Numbered from the stretch's first letter, positions 41,001-55,969 are shown. The stretch: 64,000 bases of DNA from Xestospongia bergquistia (GCA_963965975.1 OZ014419.1:6342150-6406149), one strand, 5' to 3'. A program made the numbers and translations. Notes: generated by a model not told the origin, from the sequence alone.

Positions 41001-42749
41001 TATACTTCTGGTTTTACCTGACTTTCAAGCTGGATTTTCTTGAACAATTTTACAGCTCGTTCTAATATGATAGTAAAAGCTCCAATATTTTCTGGAACCC
41101 ACTCCACATTTGGGAACAGGTCTAGTAATGTTGCTGTGAGACCTTTGCTAACTAACATATGATCACAATTCACTTTAGCACCAAGTCTAATAACTTTCTC
41201 AACAATGGATGCAAGATTCTGTTGTGAAGAGAGAGAGAGAATATAGAACGTAGAGCCATTAGACTAGTGAGCATTGGTACTTACTGCATTGACCTAGGAT
41301 AGCTACCATTAGTAACCTCTAGACTACTAAACTAACCACGCTGATTTAGGATAGCTATGATTAGTAAGCTATCACATCTTACCACAAGAGATGGTGTATC
41401 AAGTGGAGATCTCCTGTTAGTAATTATTGTGTCTGTTGGTAGTGTATGGGCTACAAAATAAGCAGCAATAGAAAGTAAGGAGTCACGTGCTATCCATAAA
41501 ATATCTTGATTGACATCGTTAATTCTTCTAGTCCTGATGAGAGAAGGAGAGAGAGTGAGAGAGAGAGAGCAGACAATGGTAAAAAAGTCAATAAATATTT
41601 ACCTAAATCCCTCATAGTACTTAGCATGCTCAACTGGAGGAAACTCAGAAACAGATCGATCACGAAAAGGACCAAGCTCTTGAGAGGTTCCTGAACGTTC
41701 CCGAAAAAATCTTAGCTGTTTCATAAAAGATGACATGCGATCATGAGTATCAATAGGTTGTTGGTGAGGATCAAAGTCAACTCCACCTCCTCCTTTACGT
41801 GCATACAAGAGATCACTCTTGATACCTTGATATCTAAAGAACAGTATGTTATAATGTTTAATAATTAATTATAATAGTTTTTAAAACTGACTTTTTAATG
41901 GCCTCACAGCCTTTGATAAGGGATTTAATGGAGTTCACTAAAACTTGATCTCTTTGCTCAAATTCTTTCACTAACAGGGGCATTAGATGATCCAAGAAGA
42001 CCTAGAGGGAGGGAGTCATAATGCTAATCCAATGTGCATTAAAAAACTCACTAAAACTTGCATTCCACGTAGTACCTCAGGATTATAGGAGGCAACGGTA
42101 ACACACAATGTTAACATTTGATCCAAATTATAAGAGGACCAATTTTTATTGTTCATGAAACAATATTTCACATGTTTGGGACAGGCACCCTAAAGTGTAA
42201 GTAATACATAAATGATCAATAAAACTCATCATATATAGTAAATGTCCTTTAAAACTTACCAAGATGTCCATATTATCATTAGGTATAGAGTCTTCTTCAC
42301 TGTTTAAAGAGCTCATTAATGCCATTGTTGCCTTCTCTAGTAAGTGCTGTTCTTCAAGTAGTCCATTGTCCACAAATTTCAATGGTGAGTAGTTAACACC
42401 CAATGATGTAGAGAGCACACTAACTTCAGGTTTAAATAAATTTGCTATTGAGGAAATAGCTTGGAGAAGGAAGACATTTTTATTGAGCCAGTAAAAGTGA
42501 ATCCAGACAAACTTGATAGCATCAGTCACCATTTTATTTCTAAGATGAAGAGCATATACTTGTACCAAACTTGGAACAATCATTTGGTAGCCATTTGCAC
42601 GGAAGACAGACTCAAATTTTGCAGCTGCTGTGAGGAGAGCAGCCAGTGTGGTTCTGAGGATAGTGTGGTCTTCGCTTTGGAGTAGCAAAGATCCATTGAG
42701 AACAGTGAGAAAAAGAATTATATTTTCATCGGGCTAGGAGAGGAGAGGG

Positions 42750-42818
<69 letters not shown>

Positions 42819-45130
42819 GAATAAATGAGACAAAACTGCAGGCAGGCAGACATAAATGACCACACCTACTAAGTACCTTATAATCTTTCATTTGCCCAAA
42901 TAAAGCAAGAATAAAGGTTGACCACACCCCTCGTAACATAGTATCAGCTACTCTGAGGTGCCATTTTTGAAGCGCTGCAGGTCCAACCTCATAAGGCACA
43001 CTATCAAGTGTTTTACGTGGGAAAGAGGAGAGCTTTAGTAGTTCCTCATATATGAAGACAGAATTAGGATCTGAAAACTAGAGAATTATATTGATCAATA
43101 AAAACACGCTCTATCTATTTCTGCTCTATCTGTTCACGTGAAAGTACATTCATTTACTTTACATATTAATTAAGAGCTCAGGACTTCTTAGAGGGTGAAA
43201 GTACATTCATTTACTTTACATATTAATTAAGAGCTCAGGACTTCTTAGAGGGTTAAAAATAACTATCATAGCTGTATTGTTCAGTTTCATATATTTCATC
43301 ATTGCTCAACACCACTTATCTGTCCATTGTCTGTCCATCCATCCATTTTTGTCTGTCTGTCCATCCATTCATTGACCCATTAATCCACCATACCCTTTGC
43401 GTAAGTGCAGTGTCAGTTTGTGAATCATTTAGCATTTGATGTACAAACATAACACGTGATATTTCTGCCATTTTGTGTGTTAGAAGCATTTGAAGTTGTT
43501 GAGACCATATGCCACCGTGGGTAGTAGAGCCTGCTTCATGAATACAAAAGACGGGATGTGACCCATCGGCAGCCACTGAATAATGATCTTGTATAATAAG
43601 ACTGCTTAGAACTGGAAGATCTATTTGAAAAAATCAAGCTTAAACTCAATACAAGTATCACTGCAATATACTAATAATATACTGAGATATGCAAAGAGTA
43701 TACTGAAAATATACTAACTTTTCTTCTCGTCAGTGAGATAATAGCTATGAAATGCACTTAAGAATTCAGGAGACGATGGATCAATATCTTGAACCTTTGC
43801 AATCAACAGGACAAATGTCATATCCTCTGACTCGATGGTAAACTCCTATATAGAATCAATAAAATACTGGTATAAAACATACTACAAATATAGTCTACTA
43901 AGAGCATGCATACATTAACATGAGATTATAAGCTGCACAATAGTGACACAACTAAACTGTAAGAGGTTATTAAACTATGTGGATAAAATTAATAGTGTCA
44001 TATATTTTTATTATTAGATAGGATAATGATTCTAGTTTTTCTATATGGACATCATGCTGTGTTCTAAGAGATCAATTGTGAACATGCTGTAATGACAATG
44101 ACTATCATTACAAGTAAAGACACATTCAAGATTGAATGTTTCTACAACAGATATATAATGCTCCCCCTCTCTTCCTCCTCCCTCCCCTAGCTAACTGACC
44201 GAAGGATCTTTTCCTTTTTCCAGAGGATAAGTCATTTGGACTTTCTCTATTCCTCTAATTCTAGCAGTGGTCAATATTGTTGTATAACAACTTTCTTTCT
44301 TTAATTGGTTCTTAAGTTCTTTCATTGAGAGATTACGAACACTGGGTACTACCTATAATAATAACAAACAACAATTGAGTCAATAATAAAGTTGAAACTA
44401 GGGCTGCATAAGTCTGAGTCTAAGGAACTGGACTCAGGACAAGACAAACTCGAGTTTTTCAAAGAGCTAGTCATCAAACTTACCATTCTCAATAAGCAAA
44501 GTAGACTCTGTAAAATACTATCTGACATTGGTAATGGTTGTTCTGTATGTCTCATAATAATACCAATTAAATGATTAAAGAGATAATGAGCAGCATTAGG
44601 AGGGATAGTGGAGAAATGACACAAGAGAACATGGAATGGTTTTAAGATGTCACCCTGTAATTAAAAAAAAATAAATTTGATAAATGGATGAATGGTTTAC
44701 CAGGAGATCTTCAGCAGTCTCTTCCACAGTTGAGTTAGGTCGTCTCTTCTGGTCTCTAACAATCTGGTAAAGTGTATTAAACTGGTTTAATAGAGGAGAA
44801 AACAAGCTTTGTGGGTGCTCCAACATACATTGTAAAAGTGCTTCTTCGGCAGCTTCAGCAGCTGTTAAAAAATAAAATCATTTTCTGGCCATTTCATTCA
44901 TGCATCCATTTCTACTATATGGACATTCAATCCTTACCTCTTGCAGGTGTACAAGGCATTATTGTAGTGGGTGTGGTCTCTGCATCAGTGGTTTCCATGG
45001 AAACATTATTGAGACTCAGTGCCCGTATAATGAAATTAATAAGAGGAAGAAGAGCGTTTGGAAATAGTGTAGTGAACTTGTGATATTCTTTAACAGTAAA
45101 AATACCTATAGAAGAAAAATAAAGGAGAGT

Positions 45131-45183
<53 letters not shown>

Positions 45184-46151
45184 CGACAACTATAACAACA
45201 GAAGAAACTTACAAAGTATCATTTCTAGTAAAAATACTGATATGTTACACTAATGTGATATGTCCAATTGTCAACTTACCTTGCTCATAGTCTTCTCTAT
45301 CTAACTCAAGTAAAGTTGATGAGCTATTGTCATCATTTTTGGGTAAGATATTAGTTTCTGTCACCGAGAAAGGTAGAACTTTCTTTTTGATCTCTGATAA
45401 ATGTATTAATGGTGCATGATGGGTAGACTGATAACACTATTAAAAATAGAGATAATTTGTATAATATGTGTGTATCATTAAACAATGCGTCTAGCTTTGT
45501 CTATCTTCCCATTCATCCATCCTTTTGTCTTACTTCAGCTAAACATTCTTCATCTGTGCATTTATGACTACAAACAGATTGGGGCTGCCATGGAGGATGA
45601 GGGAGCTTCTCCCCAGGAGATCCCATCAAATGAGATGGAAGGGAATAACCAATAGACTTAGAATCCTATGAAGAGAACAGGGTAGGTATAATAGTTAAGG
45701 CTATTTATTTGTAGAGCTATCCTAGGTTAATGTGGTAAGTATTGATGTTCACTAGTTAAGTTTACTAATAGTAGTTATTTTAGATCACTGTGGTAAGTAT
45801 CAATGTTGCCTAACATTAGTTTGTTTCTCATCTTCTTGGGTAAAGAGTGTGGGTGCTGAGTTTTCCATTCTTGGCCAAACTGAGTCTCTACAGCGCCACA
45901 AAACTTTAAACCTATCAAAAAAACTCTGTTAATAAATCATAAAACAGATGATTGGATGAATAAAAAATGGCTGTGTATGCAAGGATAATGGATAAATGAA
46001 TAGGATTTACCTAGTGATAGCATCTTTAACAGATTTTAGATTAGATAGTTTGACATTTCTTTTAACAATAGATTGCATATCTGAGCTACTTTCCTTCTCT
46101 TTAGCACAAGACAACAGGAAAAATGAGGCTATGAAGGGAAAGAATGAATAA

Positions 46152-46188
<37 letters not shown>

Positions 46189-49100
46189 ATATACCTGCAG
46201 CATCAGCACAATTATAATCACTATCTAACAAAGCTTCCCAAGCCACTTCTCTGATATCTTTGAACACTTGAGGGCTAAGAACAGGGCCAGCATATGTTAA
46301 CAAAGAGAAAGGTGCATGAAGAAGACCAGCTACTGAAGTAGTACAATATTCCAAGCGTTGTTGATTATAATCTGTCATGAGTTTCTCTAACGGGTAAGCA
46401 GAATCGATTTCAATGAGTTGATCAAGGGTGACCTCACTCTCCACTTCCATTTCGTTATTGAGACCTCCCCAAATGCTACCTTTCTCAAGCATGGACCTCA
46501 AACGAAGCTCAGAAAAATCCAACTTGGCCAATCCTTGCAATTTGGGACATGGTTTATTAGCTTTCTCATCACTCTGTGAAGAGTTGGGCATGGTAAAATG
46601 AAACGATCCAGTCACTGACCCAACAGCTAATCCAGCTACTGATCCAATAGCTGATCCAGTAGCTGATCCAGAAATTGTTGAGATTTGACTTTTTGGTGTA
46701 GTTAATGGTGTCAGAGGTGCTTCACTGAAAATATTGTTGACAGCAATACGTGACAATGGTCTAGGGAGAGTAGTGGATTTAATTGGACCATTGGTTACAT
46801 TCTCAGGTTCAGGAGGGTTGATTTCAAGGCTATAAATACGTTTTAATGCAATCATTAAATCGTTACAGCTTTGTTTACGTTTCAATTTCAATTCTGGATT
46901 TGCTTCATGAGCAGAGACAACGATATGTTGCACTACATCCAGCCAAGGAAAGTTGGTCCGTATATCTTCTAGTCTTTCATTAAATATGGTACTTTCTTGT
47001 TGTAGTTGGTTGTGTAGGATGCGACGATGTGTCGAGGGACTAGAACCAGCTGATGATGTTTGAGTTGTTGTGCTGGGTCTTTTTTTATTAGCACTAGCAC
47101 CATGTGGTCGACGTAAAGCAATTTGACGACCACGTTGGAACAATCCATTGACTCGACTGATCACAGATGTACGTTGATGTCTCTGTGAATGAACTTTTAA
47201 ATTATGTGATGCTGAGGAAGGAATACTTGGTTGACGTGTGGGCTGATGAGTATGAGGTTCTTTGTCTCTCTTGATATGATCGCGAGCACTACTCCCAGCA
47301 AAAGACATTCTGCGTTTTATATTGGATCCTCTGGTGATGTGGCCATGATGACGTATGCTTGAATTGTGAGTCTCAAAAGGTATAGATGTCTGATGATGGA
47401 CTGATGACATACGACGAACTAATTTATTTGGGGAATGACTGGGGCTTGTGACTCGATGATGATAGGTGTCTGAAGGGACCTCAACATAGCCAGGTCCTTT
47501 GCGATGTGTGACAGGTGGACCATGAGAATGTGGGTGTGTCTGACGACCATAACGGTTATTGACACGAAGAAAAATGGACACTTTACGAGAGGAAGGGTTA
47601 TTTTCTGTTGAAGACAATTGTTGCTCAACAGAAAGAAATCTCGGAAGATCTTCAAATCCTGCTCCACTAGAATGACGTACTATATGCTCAGAACTCATTC
47701 GACGGATTCCAGCTCGGCCTTCATTAGGATTAGGAAATGAACTTGGAGGAAAGAGAGTGTCTGAATCAATTGAAAGACTACTTACATTAGAATATTTTCG
47801 TTCATTAGAAGATGGCATCACAACAGTCTGTGGTTGTGCTGGAGGAGTGGGAGGGAGAAATCGAGGTGGTGGCTCGTGTAAGAATTTAGTGATTTCTAGC
47901 AAAAGAACACAAGCCATCATCTTGAGAGAATAATTAACAATGTAATGTTTATCTGAGAAAGAAAGAAAAGATGATTTTAGATAAATAGATGGATAAAGAC
48001 AGAAGTCTTTAGGAAAACAACTACAGATATACATGTATGTTATTGTGGATATATAAGTAAGTAGCAACTACAGATATACATGTATGTTATTGTGGATATA
48101 TAAGTAAGTAGCAACTACAGATATACATGTATGAAATGGGTTATTGTAGATATATAAGTAAGTAGCAACTACAGATATACATGTATGTTATTGTGGATAT
48201 ATAAGTAAGTAGCAGTGTTGGTTGGTTGCAAGAAATACCTAGACTTTTCTCTTCATCAGGAAATATGGGTTCCTCGATTAACTGAGATAAAATCTGGTCA
48301 TCCTCTGGTTTTCTGGTATTGAGTTTATTCAATAACTAATGGCAAATGATAATTGAGTACTCAACAACATTAATATAACACTGACCTCTTTTTCATTAAG
48401 TATGCAATCTTTTAGACCTTCTCCGATACCATCAGCCCATTTCCTTAAAAGATAGAAGATATCCCAGGAAGCAGTGGTTGGTTGATTGGATAACCACACT
48501 GTTGAACAGTCATTATTTAACTGATGTACAAATAAGGCACACTCCATTAGAACTAGAGCTCGAGGGACAACAGAACCATGAGGACCCTAAACAACAAGAA
48601 AATAATGAGAAATGTACAATATAAATATAAAGGTAAGAGTTATTGTCTGCTTGTTTTTTCCTTATACTGTGTCATACATCTCATCATCATACATAATTGT
48701 AATAATCCATCCAACATAAGCTATATTGTAATGGAATCAGTCTAGTCACTTTATTGTCACTGAAGTTAAGGAACCATGAGTAGGTGCATTTATGTGATGA
48801 GAGACTGACAGTATTGTGTGACTATGAAGTGAATTGAACTACATAGGACTAGAACAACTAACTCACGAATACTCTCTTTTCTGTCTCATATAATACAGAT
48901 TAGAGTACTTAATGCTAAGTCTGTAATATGTGTCTTCCTTACCACATGGAATAAAGATGAAAGGAGAGTCATGTCGGGTATAACACCAGGCTCACTCAAC
49001 TCCAGGAGAAGAGTAAGTCTTCGGATTCTCTGATGAAGAACACCAATTTTAAGACCTCTCCATTCCTCCTGAAACACAATACAAATTTATGCATATGACT

Positions 49101-52100
49101 GTGTCCGCAATCCAACCACACATCTGTCTTTTCTTAATAACAAATAAATAATACTTGATCAGTTGACTATAATCCTTAACAATCTGATAAGAAACAGAAT
49201 CTGTACGTATAAAAGTACTCCTTGATCCTCACAGACAAAAAAACTAAGTCAAGGTCAATTTATCTTGACTATCTATCTCAGCAAATAGTATAGTCTTTTA
49301 CTACTGTACATTATAAATCAAGTAAGCACATCATGTACCTTGAAAGCAGTAATAGCTGGATGTTCTTTTTGAGTACAAGCATCAGTCAATGGCTCGGGTT
49401 CTTTATGAAGACTGGCTTGTTTAGTTAAATTCCCCTTCCGTTGAGGCCGAGGATTCTTCTTCTAAAGAGACAGATAAAAGACACTTCAAAAAGGAAGGAG
49501 TTGACTTAGTATTGTGTAGTTATTTTGTGGATAATCTTAGTTGGTTACCATAATTTAATGATAATAAATTTGTCAACATATTATCCAACTGTTGGACTAT
49601 AATTTATTTAGTTCTATTGAAACTAATTTCATGGTACAATAAAAATGATTGAGAGTTATTATATATACATGTATGAAGACCTAATGCACTGGTCCTCTAC
49701 ACAATATAATCTACTCAACACAAGTAGTTCTATTGACCTTTATTGTGTATGAAAACTTAACAATAATATATAGGTCCACTAAACAATATAATGTTGTTGT
49801 ACAATGGGATAAAGGTCAGGGTCATCAATAGTTAGGAATTATTGGAGGGCACAAGCCTTGTTCTCTTTCCCATCAACAAGACCAAGGTGGTACAAAAAAT
49901 AATGTGAGGAGGAATGAGATAAAAATGTCAATTTAAGGTTTGAAAGCACCATTGTATTACTTAAATTTTCTTTATTCATTAATTCAACATAAGGACCATA
50001 AGTCCCTTTCAAAAATTTTTCACTACAATAGAAGTTAGGGTTGATACTCTCTTACAAATCTGAGTACACACAATGTTTAATTTATATATAATGGCTTTTC
50101 AAGTGCACTTGTGGGATACACTATCATAATTATGAATTCAGTTACAGACAAGGAAGACTTATACTACACAAAATGGAGGAGAAGGGTAATGTTGTCTCTT
50201 TATGATTTCTTATAACAATTGTGAAATGTTGATTATGTAACCATAAATTTAGAGGCAAGCATTTAGGTATAATTATTGTTAGCCATTTAGCATTTTAAAT
50301 GTTCACTGATAAAAAAGATCATCTACTGATTTCTTGTGATTTATTTCATCAATCTTCTTGTACTATTCACAATTAGACTAATACACTCAACGATCATCTT
50401 ATGTTGGCCAATTGATATGTAGTATTGACAATTTTCATGAAGCAAGCAAAATATTTCTCTCTGTGTTCCTCGTCAAATGAACTTGTTGAGAATTATAATA
50501 CTAAAACATTATTCCTATCTATCTATCCTATTACAAAACTTTTAATAAGTTCTTCATATTTAAGACCTAAGGTCCTTTCAATTTTTTTCTTTTTAAAGTA
50601 ACAACATTGTTGCATCACTGTTTAACACAACCTTAGTTAATATATTATTTGTACTTTTAAAGCAATTGTGAGATAATTAATAATAACTATGAATCATCAA
50701 TTACAACCTAGTTCACACCCCTTCATTAGGAACAATTTTTTTACAACTCACATGAGGTAAAGGAGATGAGGTAGCCTCAACAGGAGCACTAGATGATGTA
50801 AAAGTCTTCACTCTTTTCCGACCATCACTTGATTCTGATTCCTTCCTTTTATCTTTTCTCCGAGGGAAGGTCCCCATCTCTGACATATCCAGTGGGAGAG
50901 GTGAGGTCAGTGGCAGTTTGGATGGAGGAGGAGGAGGAGGTGGAAGGGGAAGTAAAATGGAAAGGGCAACACGTTGGACGTATTTGTGTAAATGATGAAA
51001 ACCCTTATTAATAATGAAGTCTTGATTAAACAGTGTTGTTGCAAAGTGAACAAAGGACAAAGCCTCAGGTATATTCTATTAACAATAAAAAACAATGTTA
51101 TTAATTCATCTATCCATCAATTCATTGATCCATTCAATCATCCAATCATTCATCAAATCATTCATTGATCCATCCATCCATTCATTCAATCACTCATTCA
51201 TTGATCCATTCAGTCATCCAATTATTCATTGATCCATTCAGTCATCCAATCATTCATCAAATCATTCATTGATCCATCCATCCATTCATTCAATCATTCA
51301 TTCATTGATCCATTCAATCATCCAATCATTCATTGATCCATTCAATCATTCATTCATTGATCCATTCAATCATCCAATCATTCATCAAATCATTCATTCA
51401 TCCATCCATTCATTCAATCATTCATTCATTCATCCATTCATTCATCCTCACATGTTGTAAAGCTGGTTCTGTTAAATCCAACAAAGCAAGTCGATCTATA
51501 ATAATACGAAAAACAGCTGCAGACATAACTATCAATGGATCACGTCGACTTGAAGAAGGATCAAGTGGATCACGTCGACCACCCCCACGAGGACAATACT
51601 GTAAAATAACATGAAGAAAATGAAAAACATGGTTTAAAGTTGATTGACGAGCAAATTCCATAGTGGTCATCCGAAATAAAAGAGGATTATTAGAATATAA
51701 TCGTTCCAATTGATGAATTAACTTGTTCAAATTTTGACTGGCACTACGTGAATTTCTCTGTAAAGAATATGTACCTAATAAACATCCATCAGAAGAGCAA
51801 CCAGTATAAGTTGAGACAGCACAATGAATGAGTGCTTTAATTGCATATTGGAGAACTAACTGAGAATAAGTATTAAAAAGTTTCCCATCTGGAGGCTGTT
51901 GATGGTACGATTTTTTCTGATCACGTGATCCATGCTTCTTGGAAGCATCCAGCCCAAAATCCATACAAAATTGAATAAGAGAAAAACATTTGCGACAAGC
52001 ATCCCAGGAATCTTCAGTCCATAAGGTTTGATTAGATGGTAAATGCAAAATGGCTTTTAATATGGCCAGAAGACTTAACCTGCCTTCACAATTCATACAA

Positions 52101-54290
52101 CTGTCTAGTTCTTTCATAATATCATCATCAGTGAGGACAGGTGCGTTAGAAGAAGGACGTGTTGGACTGGGACTACGTTGATATCCACGAGGCTCAGGGT
52201 TTTTTTGTCTTACAGGAGGCTCATCACTTCTGTCACTCTCCACATCGCTGAAATCTAAGGGACTTGCATGACCAGGAGTGGAGAGACCAGGTCGTCTGCT
52301 ATCTTCACCACTTTTAGGTGAAAGAGAGCGCTGGATAGGTGAATTAGACTGTGGAGATGGGTAATCAAGACAGGAAAGACTGGAAACAGGTTGGATAGAA
52401 GCAAGACCAAGTCTGAGAGTTCCAGGAGAGGGTTGACGTGCATTTCGATCTCTCTCACTACCAAAATGAAGAAAATCCTGTTCATCATTGGAAGAGTCAG
52501 ACTCAGAATGACTGCTTGATCTTCTCTTTTCCCTTTCTGGTGACTCTTCAGATATAGGCTCAATAAATGGGGTAATGGAAACTGTCATACTGGTCTTCCG
52601 TTTTGGAGAAGATGGGCGTGGACCAGATGGGCGTGATCCAGCCGAGTCACTTCTATTACGTGCAATCTCTTCTCTTGAGGGATGACTTGTGGTAACAGAG
52701 TGTCTCCTTGTTGGTACTTCACTTGGTGTTTCCATGATACTTCTTCTAATTCCATCAATTTTATCAGTAGATGTACCAGTCGCACCTTTTATAGATGATG
52801 TAGGAGAGTGAGATGGAAGTTGCAAAGGTGTTGTTGTCTCCTCTAGTTCTAGAGCAATTTGTTCCTCATGATGACTCACAGCTATTGAGGGTATGATAGG
52901 TGGGTGTGTCTGTTGTCCCGTTTCAGGGTTGATTCCTGGAATGGGTCCAGTTTGAGGTGGTAAGGTAACATCACTGAGTCCAACTACTAGTGGCCGGCCA
53001 TCCACTGCTAATTGAGGTAATTCTATGACAGAGCGTCTACTGACAGTGTCCTTACGTTTACGAAATGTAATACCACACCACCCAATCTCACTTTGTGTCC
53101 TAAGTGAAATCTCTAACCTGAAAGAAAAATACACCATCAAGAGCTTTAATAATTATATTAGTACAAGCATACATAATCAAAGGACTACAAAAATGTATAT
53201 AGTTATAATATATTAGTGCATTCTATCTTTGCCTGTGCTAATATGTAGGGATGATCCAACTGTCATCTCTTGTTTCTATTCTTTGTGAAGGACTGACATT
53301 AACCATCCCCATATTTACTCCATTTTCTAGAAATATTTTCTATTCTACTTGTCAGTAGGGAACATACATTTATAATGACTATTTTTATTGTGATGTGTGT
53401 TTATCTCTATAAGTCTCTATTTCACTATTTGTATGTCATTGATGTTCTAAATAACAGAAAAAAGGTCTAAAATTGATCTTTCTTGCATTTTATTAAAGTA
53501 GTAGAGAAAAGATCAATTGTCTCTTTCTAAAGTTAACTATTCCTTTCAATCATTTACTGTCTAATCTGACAGTTATTATTATTATTGATTTATATACCTT
53601 TTAGTCACTTCTGCTAGATAGTCCAGTGCCCAAACTATAGATCGAACATCTGTATTTTCTGTGACAGTTGAAAGAAACTTCAATATGGCTACATCACACA
53701 TACGAGCTAGCTGAGCAATAGGAACACTGCCAGATTCTGAAACCAGTTTGTCCTGATTTTCAGGATTCTCATCGGCAATGTAAGCAGGATTGACAGCTAT
53801 TCGACGAAACAATTTCATCTTGGGACATTTGTGAGCAAAGAGTGCTTCTGTGACTTCTATCTCAGTATGTCCACGTTGGCCAGAAGCAAATTTGGACTGA
53901 GCAAAGAGAGAAATAAATGAATTGACATAATCTTGATATCGAGCCGAAGGTGAGAAAGAGGACAAAGGAGTTACTGAAGAAGAAGATGCCAGATAGTCTT
54001 CAAACTCTGTATTTAGACGGCTCATGTCTTGCATAATTATATCAAATGCTTGGGGATTGGTAAAACTCTCTTTTAATGAGGCCTGCCATGCTCTGGCATG
54101 AGCTGGAGATAGGAGTTCAGAGAGGTCAAATGAAATGTTCTGAAAGTTCTTTTTAATGCGACGGTGACGGCCTATGTGAGTGCATATACGATAATAGATT
54201 ATTATGTACAACTGTTCACTTACCACCACGGTTCTTAGGAGGAGGGTTACGAGTCCCTATTGCAATGTTTTCAATGGTACTTGTAGACAT
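38087..54290 (-). CDS. UNC80: UNC80, NALCN channel complex subunit
   Basis: UNC80 is a very large cytoplasmic HEAT-like scaffold that binds UNC79 and keeps the NALCN sodium-leak channel active at the plasma membrane. The minus-strand exons run from MSTSTIENIAIG (54290) to SDEEETSGL (38087). Several blocks align in order with animal UNC80: MCDVAILKFLSTVTENTDVR with IVWALDYLAEV (~53600-53720), STLNHVFHFLHVILQYC (~51600), a PGVIPDMTLL segment (~48970-49000), WADGIGEGLKD (~48410-48450), KMMACVLLLEITKFLHE (~47880), AHYLFNHLIGIIMRH (~44550), LTVLNGSLLLQSEDHTILRT and NGYQMIVPSLVQVYALH (~42550-42700), and a long disordered tail. The N-terminus appears shorter than in human UNC80. Large low-complexity Ser/Pro/Arg-rich loops lie in the 46.0-48.0 and 51.4-53.1 kb exons. 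Introns hold many microsatellites. Identity is strong; individual exon borders are approximate. Confidence 0.9.
42736..42813. repeat. (GA)n microsatellite in UNC80 intron
   Basis: A long GA run between two UNC80 exons; on the coding strand a CT tract near an acceptor. Confidence 0.95.
43141..43254. repeat. 57-bp tandem duplication in UNC80 intron
   Basis: Two adjacent near-identical 57-base copies beginning AAAGTACATTCATTTACTTT and ending AGGACTTCTTAGAGGGT. The end phrase and following bases recur near 32556-32620 in the kinase gene, marking a dispersed repeat. Confidence 0.9.
45130..45191. repeat. (CAA)n microsatellite
   Basis: About 20 CAA trinucleotides in an UNC80 intron, with one CGA change near the right end. 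Confidence 0.95.
46155..46185. repeat. (GA)n microsatellite in UNC80
   Basis: A GA run beside an exon border; on the coding strand it reads as a Ser/Leu-type open stretch but is better explained as the CT tract of an intron. Confidence 0.85.
48017..48225. repeat. About 47-bp tandem repeat, 4 units
   Basis: Units containing ACTACAGATATACATGTATG and TTATTGTGGATATATAAGTA repeat four times in an UNC80 intron; the third unit carries a short insertion (AAATGGG). Confidence 0.95.
49500..50700. other. Long UNC80 intron without visible features
   Basis: AT-rich intron sequence between the exons near 49340-49460 and 50720-51060. I see no exon, RNA gene or clear repeat. Confidence 0.45.
51105..51450. 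repeat. ATTCATTCA/GATCCATTCAATC satellite
   Basis: A tetranucleotide-like CATT array with higher-order units (ATTCATTGATCCATTCAATC and CATCCAATCATTCAT). It begins inside an UNC80 intron and touches the edge of the large exon that starts near 51460, whose frame runs into it only by chance. Confidence 0.9.
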
Positions 54291-54479
54291 AGTGATCAGT
54301 CATGACCTAATGAGAAGAAAGAAGGAGAGAGAACACAGTTATACTTCTTTGTGTTATTGGAGTACATAGCCAAAGGCTTGTACTCTAGTGTTACAGAGGA
54401 AATTAAATTTATTAAAGATTTTATATAAAAACTACTATGAGAGTATGACACAGTAATGCACAAGTGTGTGTGTGCATGT

Positions 54480-54823
<344 letters not shown>

Positions 54824-55473
54824 ACAATGAGAACAATGAACAAGCTATTATATAACAGATGTGCATGTGTCTCTGACTGGTGAGTGTTGAAAGTCTGAAA
54901 ATATCATTAATAAGATAGATATTGTTACCATGTCAACTGATTCACCCACTAGTGAGGGACAGGTTATCAATTCTTGGTTATTATTACTGATCTTTTTAAA
55001 CTTATAATCAACAGATTAAATGTCATAGTAAATTGTGATGTAATAATGTACTAGTTTATCTATTGTAGTTCAGTTTACATTATTTTTGTAATATTGTAAT
55101 TATCCTGACTTGCAGCTGTCTCTCTCTCTCTCTCTCTCTAACAGACACACACACACACACACACTAATTATGTATTAATATATAATTATAGCAAGAAAAA
55201 AAATATAATTTAAATGTTACAATAAGCTATTATTGATCATATCATAAGTTATAAAGACATTGAAGGGAACACACAATAACTGACCACAGCTTTAAAAACA
55301 TTAGTAATATTAATTAAGATTAGGGTGAGTCAGTTGACATAATTCTAGACATTAAGAGTAATTTAGAAAATATCATTTATAAGATAGAGATCTCATTCAT
55401 TTTAACAGACAAACCTATGAGGTCACTAACATTGATTCATCTCAAAATATGTTTTCACACATCTCAGTCACAC
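54824..55473. other. Spacer between UNC80 and the secreted-protein array
   Basis: AT-rich, with short (CT)n and (CA)n runs at about 55118-55163. From about 55260 on it resembles the 5' flank seen before other array members (CTGACCACAGCTTTAAAAAC and onward). No gene. Confidence 0.6.
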
Positions 55474-55905
55474 TATAAATGTGAGCACTTCATTGTCTTA
55501 GATTCAGTCTATGAATCCAACGAAGCACTCAATAATGGAAATATATTCTCTATCATTATAGCACTATGGACTATGGCAGTGCTAGTTACTGCTTCTACTT
55601 CTACTACTTGTGATAATTCACAGCATCATTCTATTACCATCTTCACAAATAACATTAATATACTTGTTAATTTGACTCATAACAAGTCCTGTAACATTGA
55701 GACTAACTTGTAGCTCTTAATGATGATCCAATGATACAACATGAAATCAAAGAACTAGTCAAGAAAAAAGAGTTTGAAGATAAATATTAAACAACTTAAA
55801 ATGATAAGATCATTGGTTCAAGCTTTTAAAATTTAACAAGTGAGGAGCTAGTTTTGATGATGAAGATACTCTGATAGCTTTCTATACATTCACATGTTGT
55901 TTTGT
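55474..55905 (+). pseudogene. Array copy 0: truncated secreted-protein pseudogene
   Basis: A TATA-like element (TATAAATG, 55474-55481) precedes a recognisable signal-peptide segment (IFSIIIALWTMAVLVTAS, STTCDNSQ). Two bases are missing just after the expected ATG, putting it out of frame with the signal peptide. Coiled-coil remnants follow. Then the sequence jumps from LTSEE-like codons to the DDEDTL-like C-terminal end, so the fibrinogen-like domain is deleted. Confidence 0.8.
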
Positions 55906-55969
55906 AATGTTCTATAATTCAGTTGATGATTAAATTGACAACGATATCAGTAAATTTAAAAAATGTAAG

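Noticed and set aside
51269-51614. Plus-strand open frames made of His, Ile, Ser and Phe repeats
   Set aside because: They run through the ATTCATTCA satellite and the antisense of an UNC80 exon.
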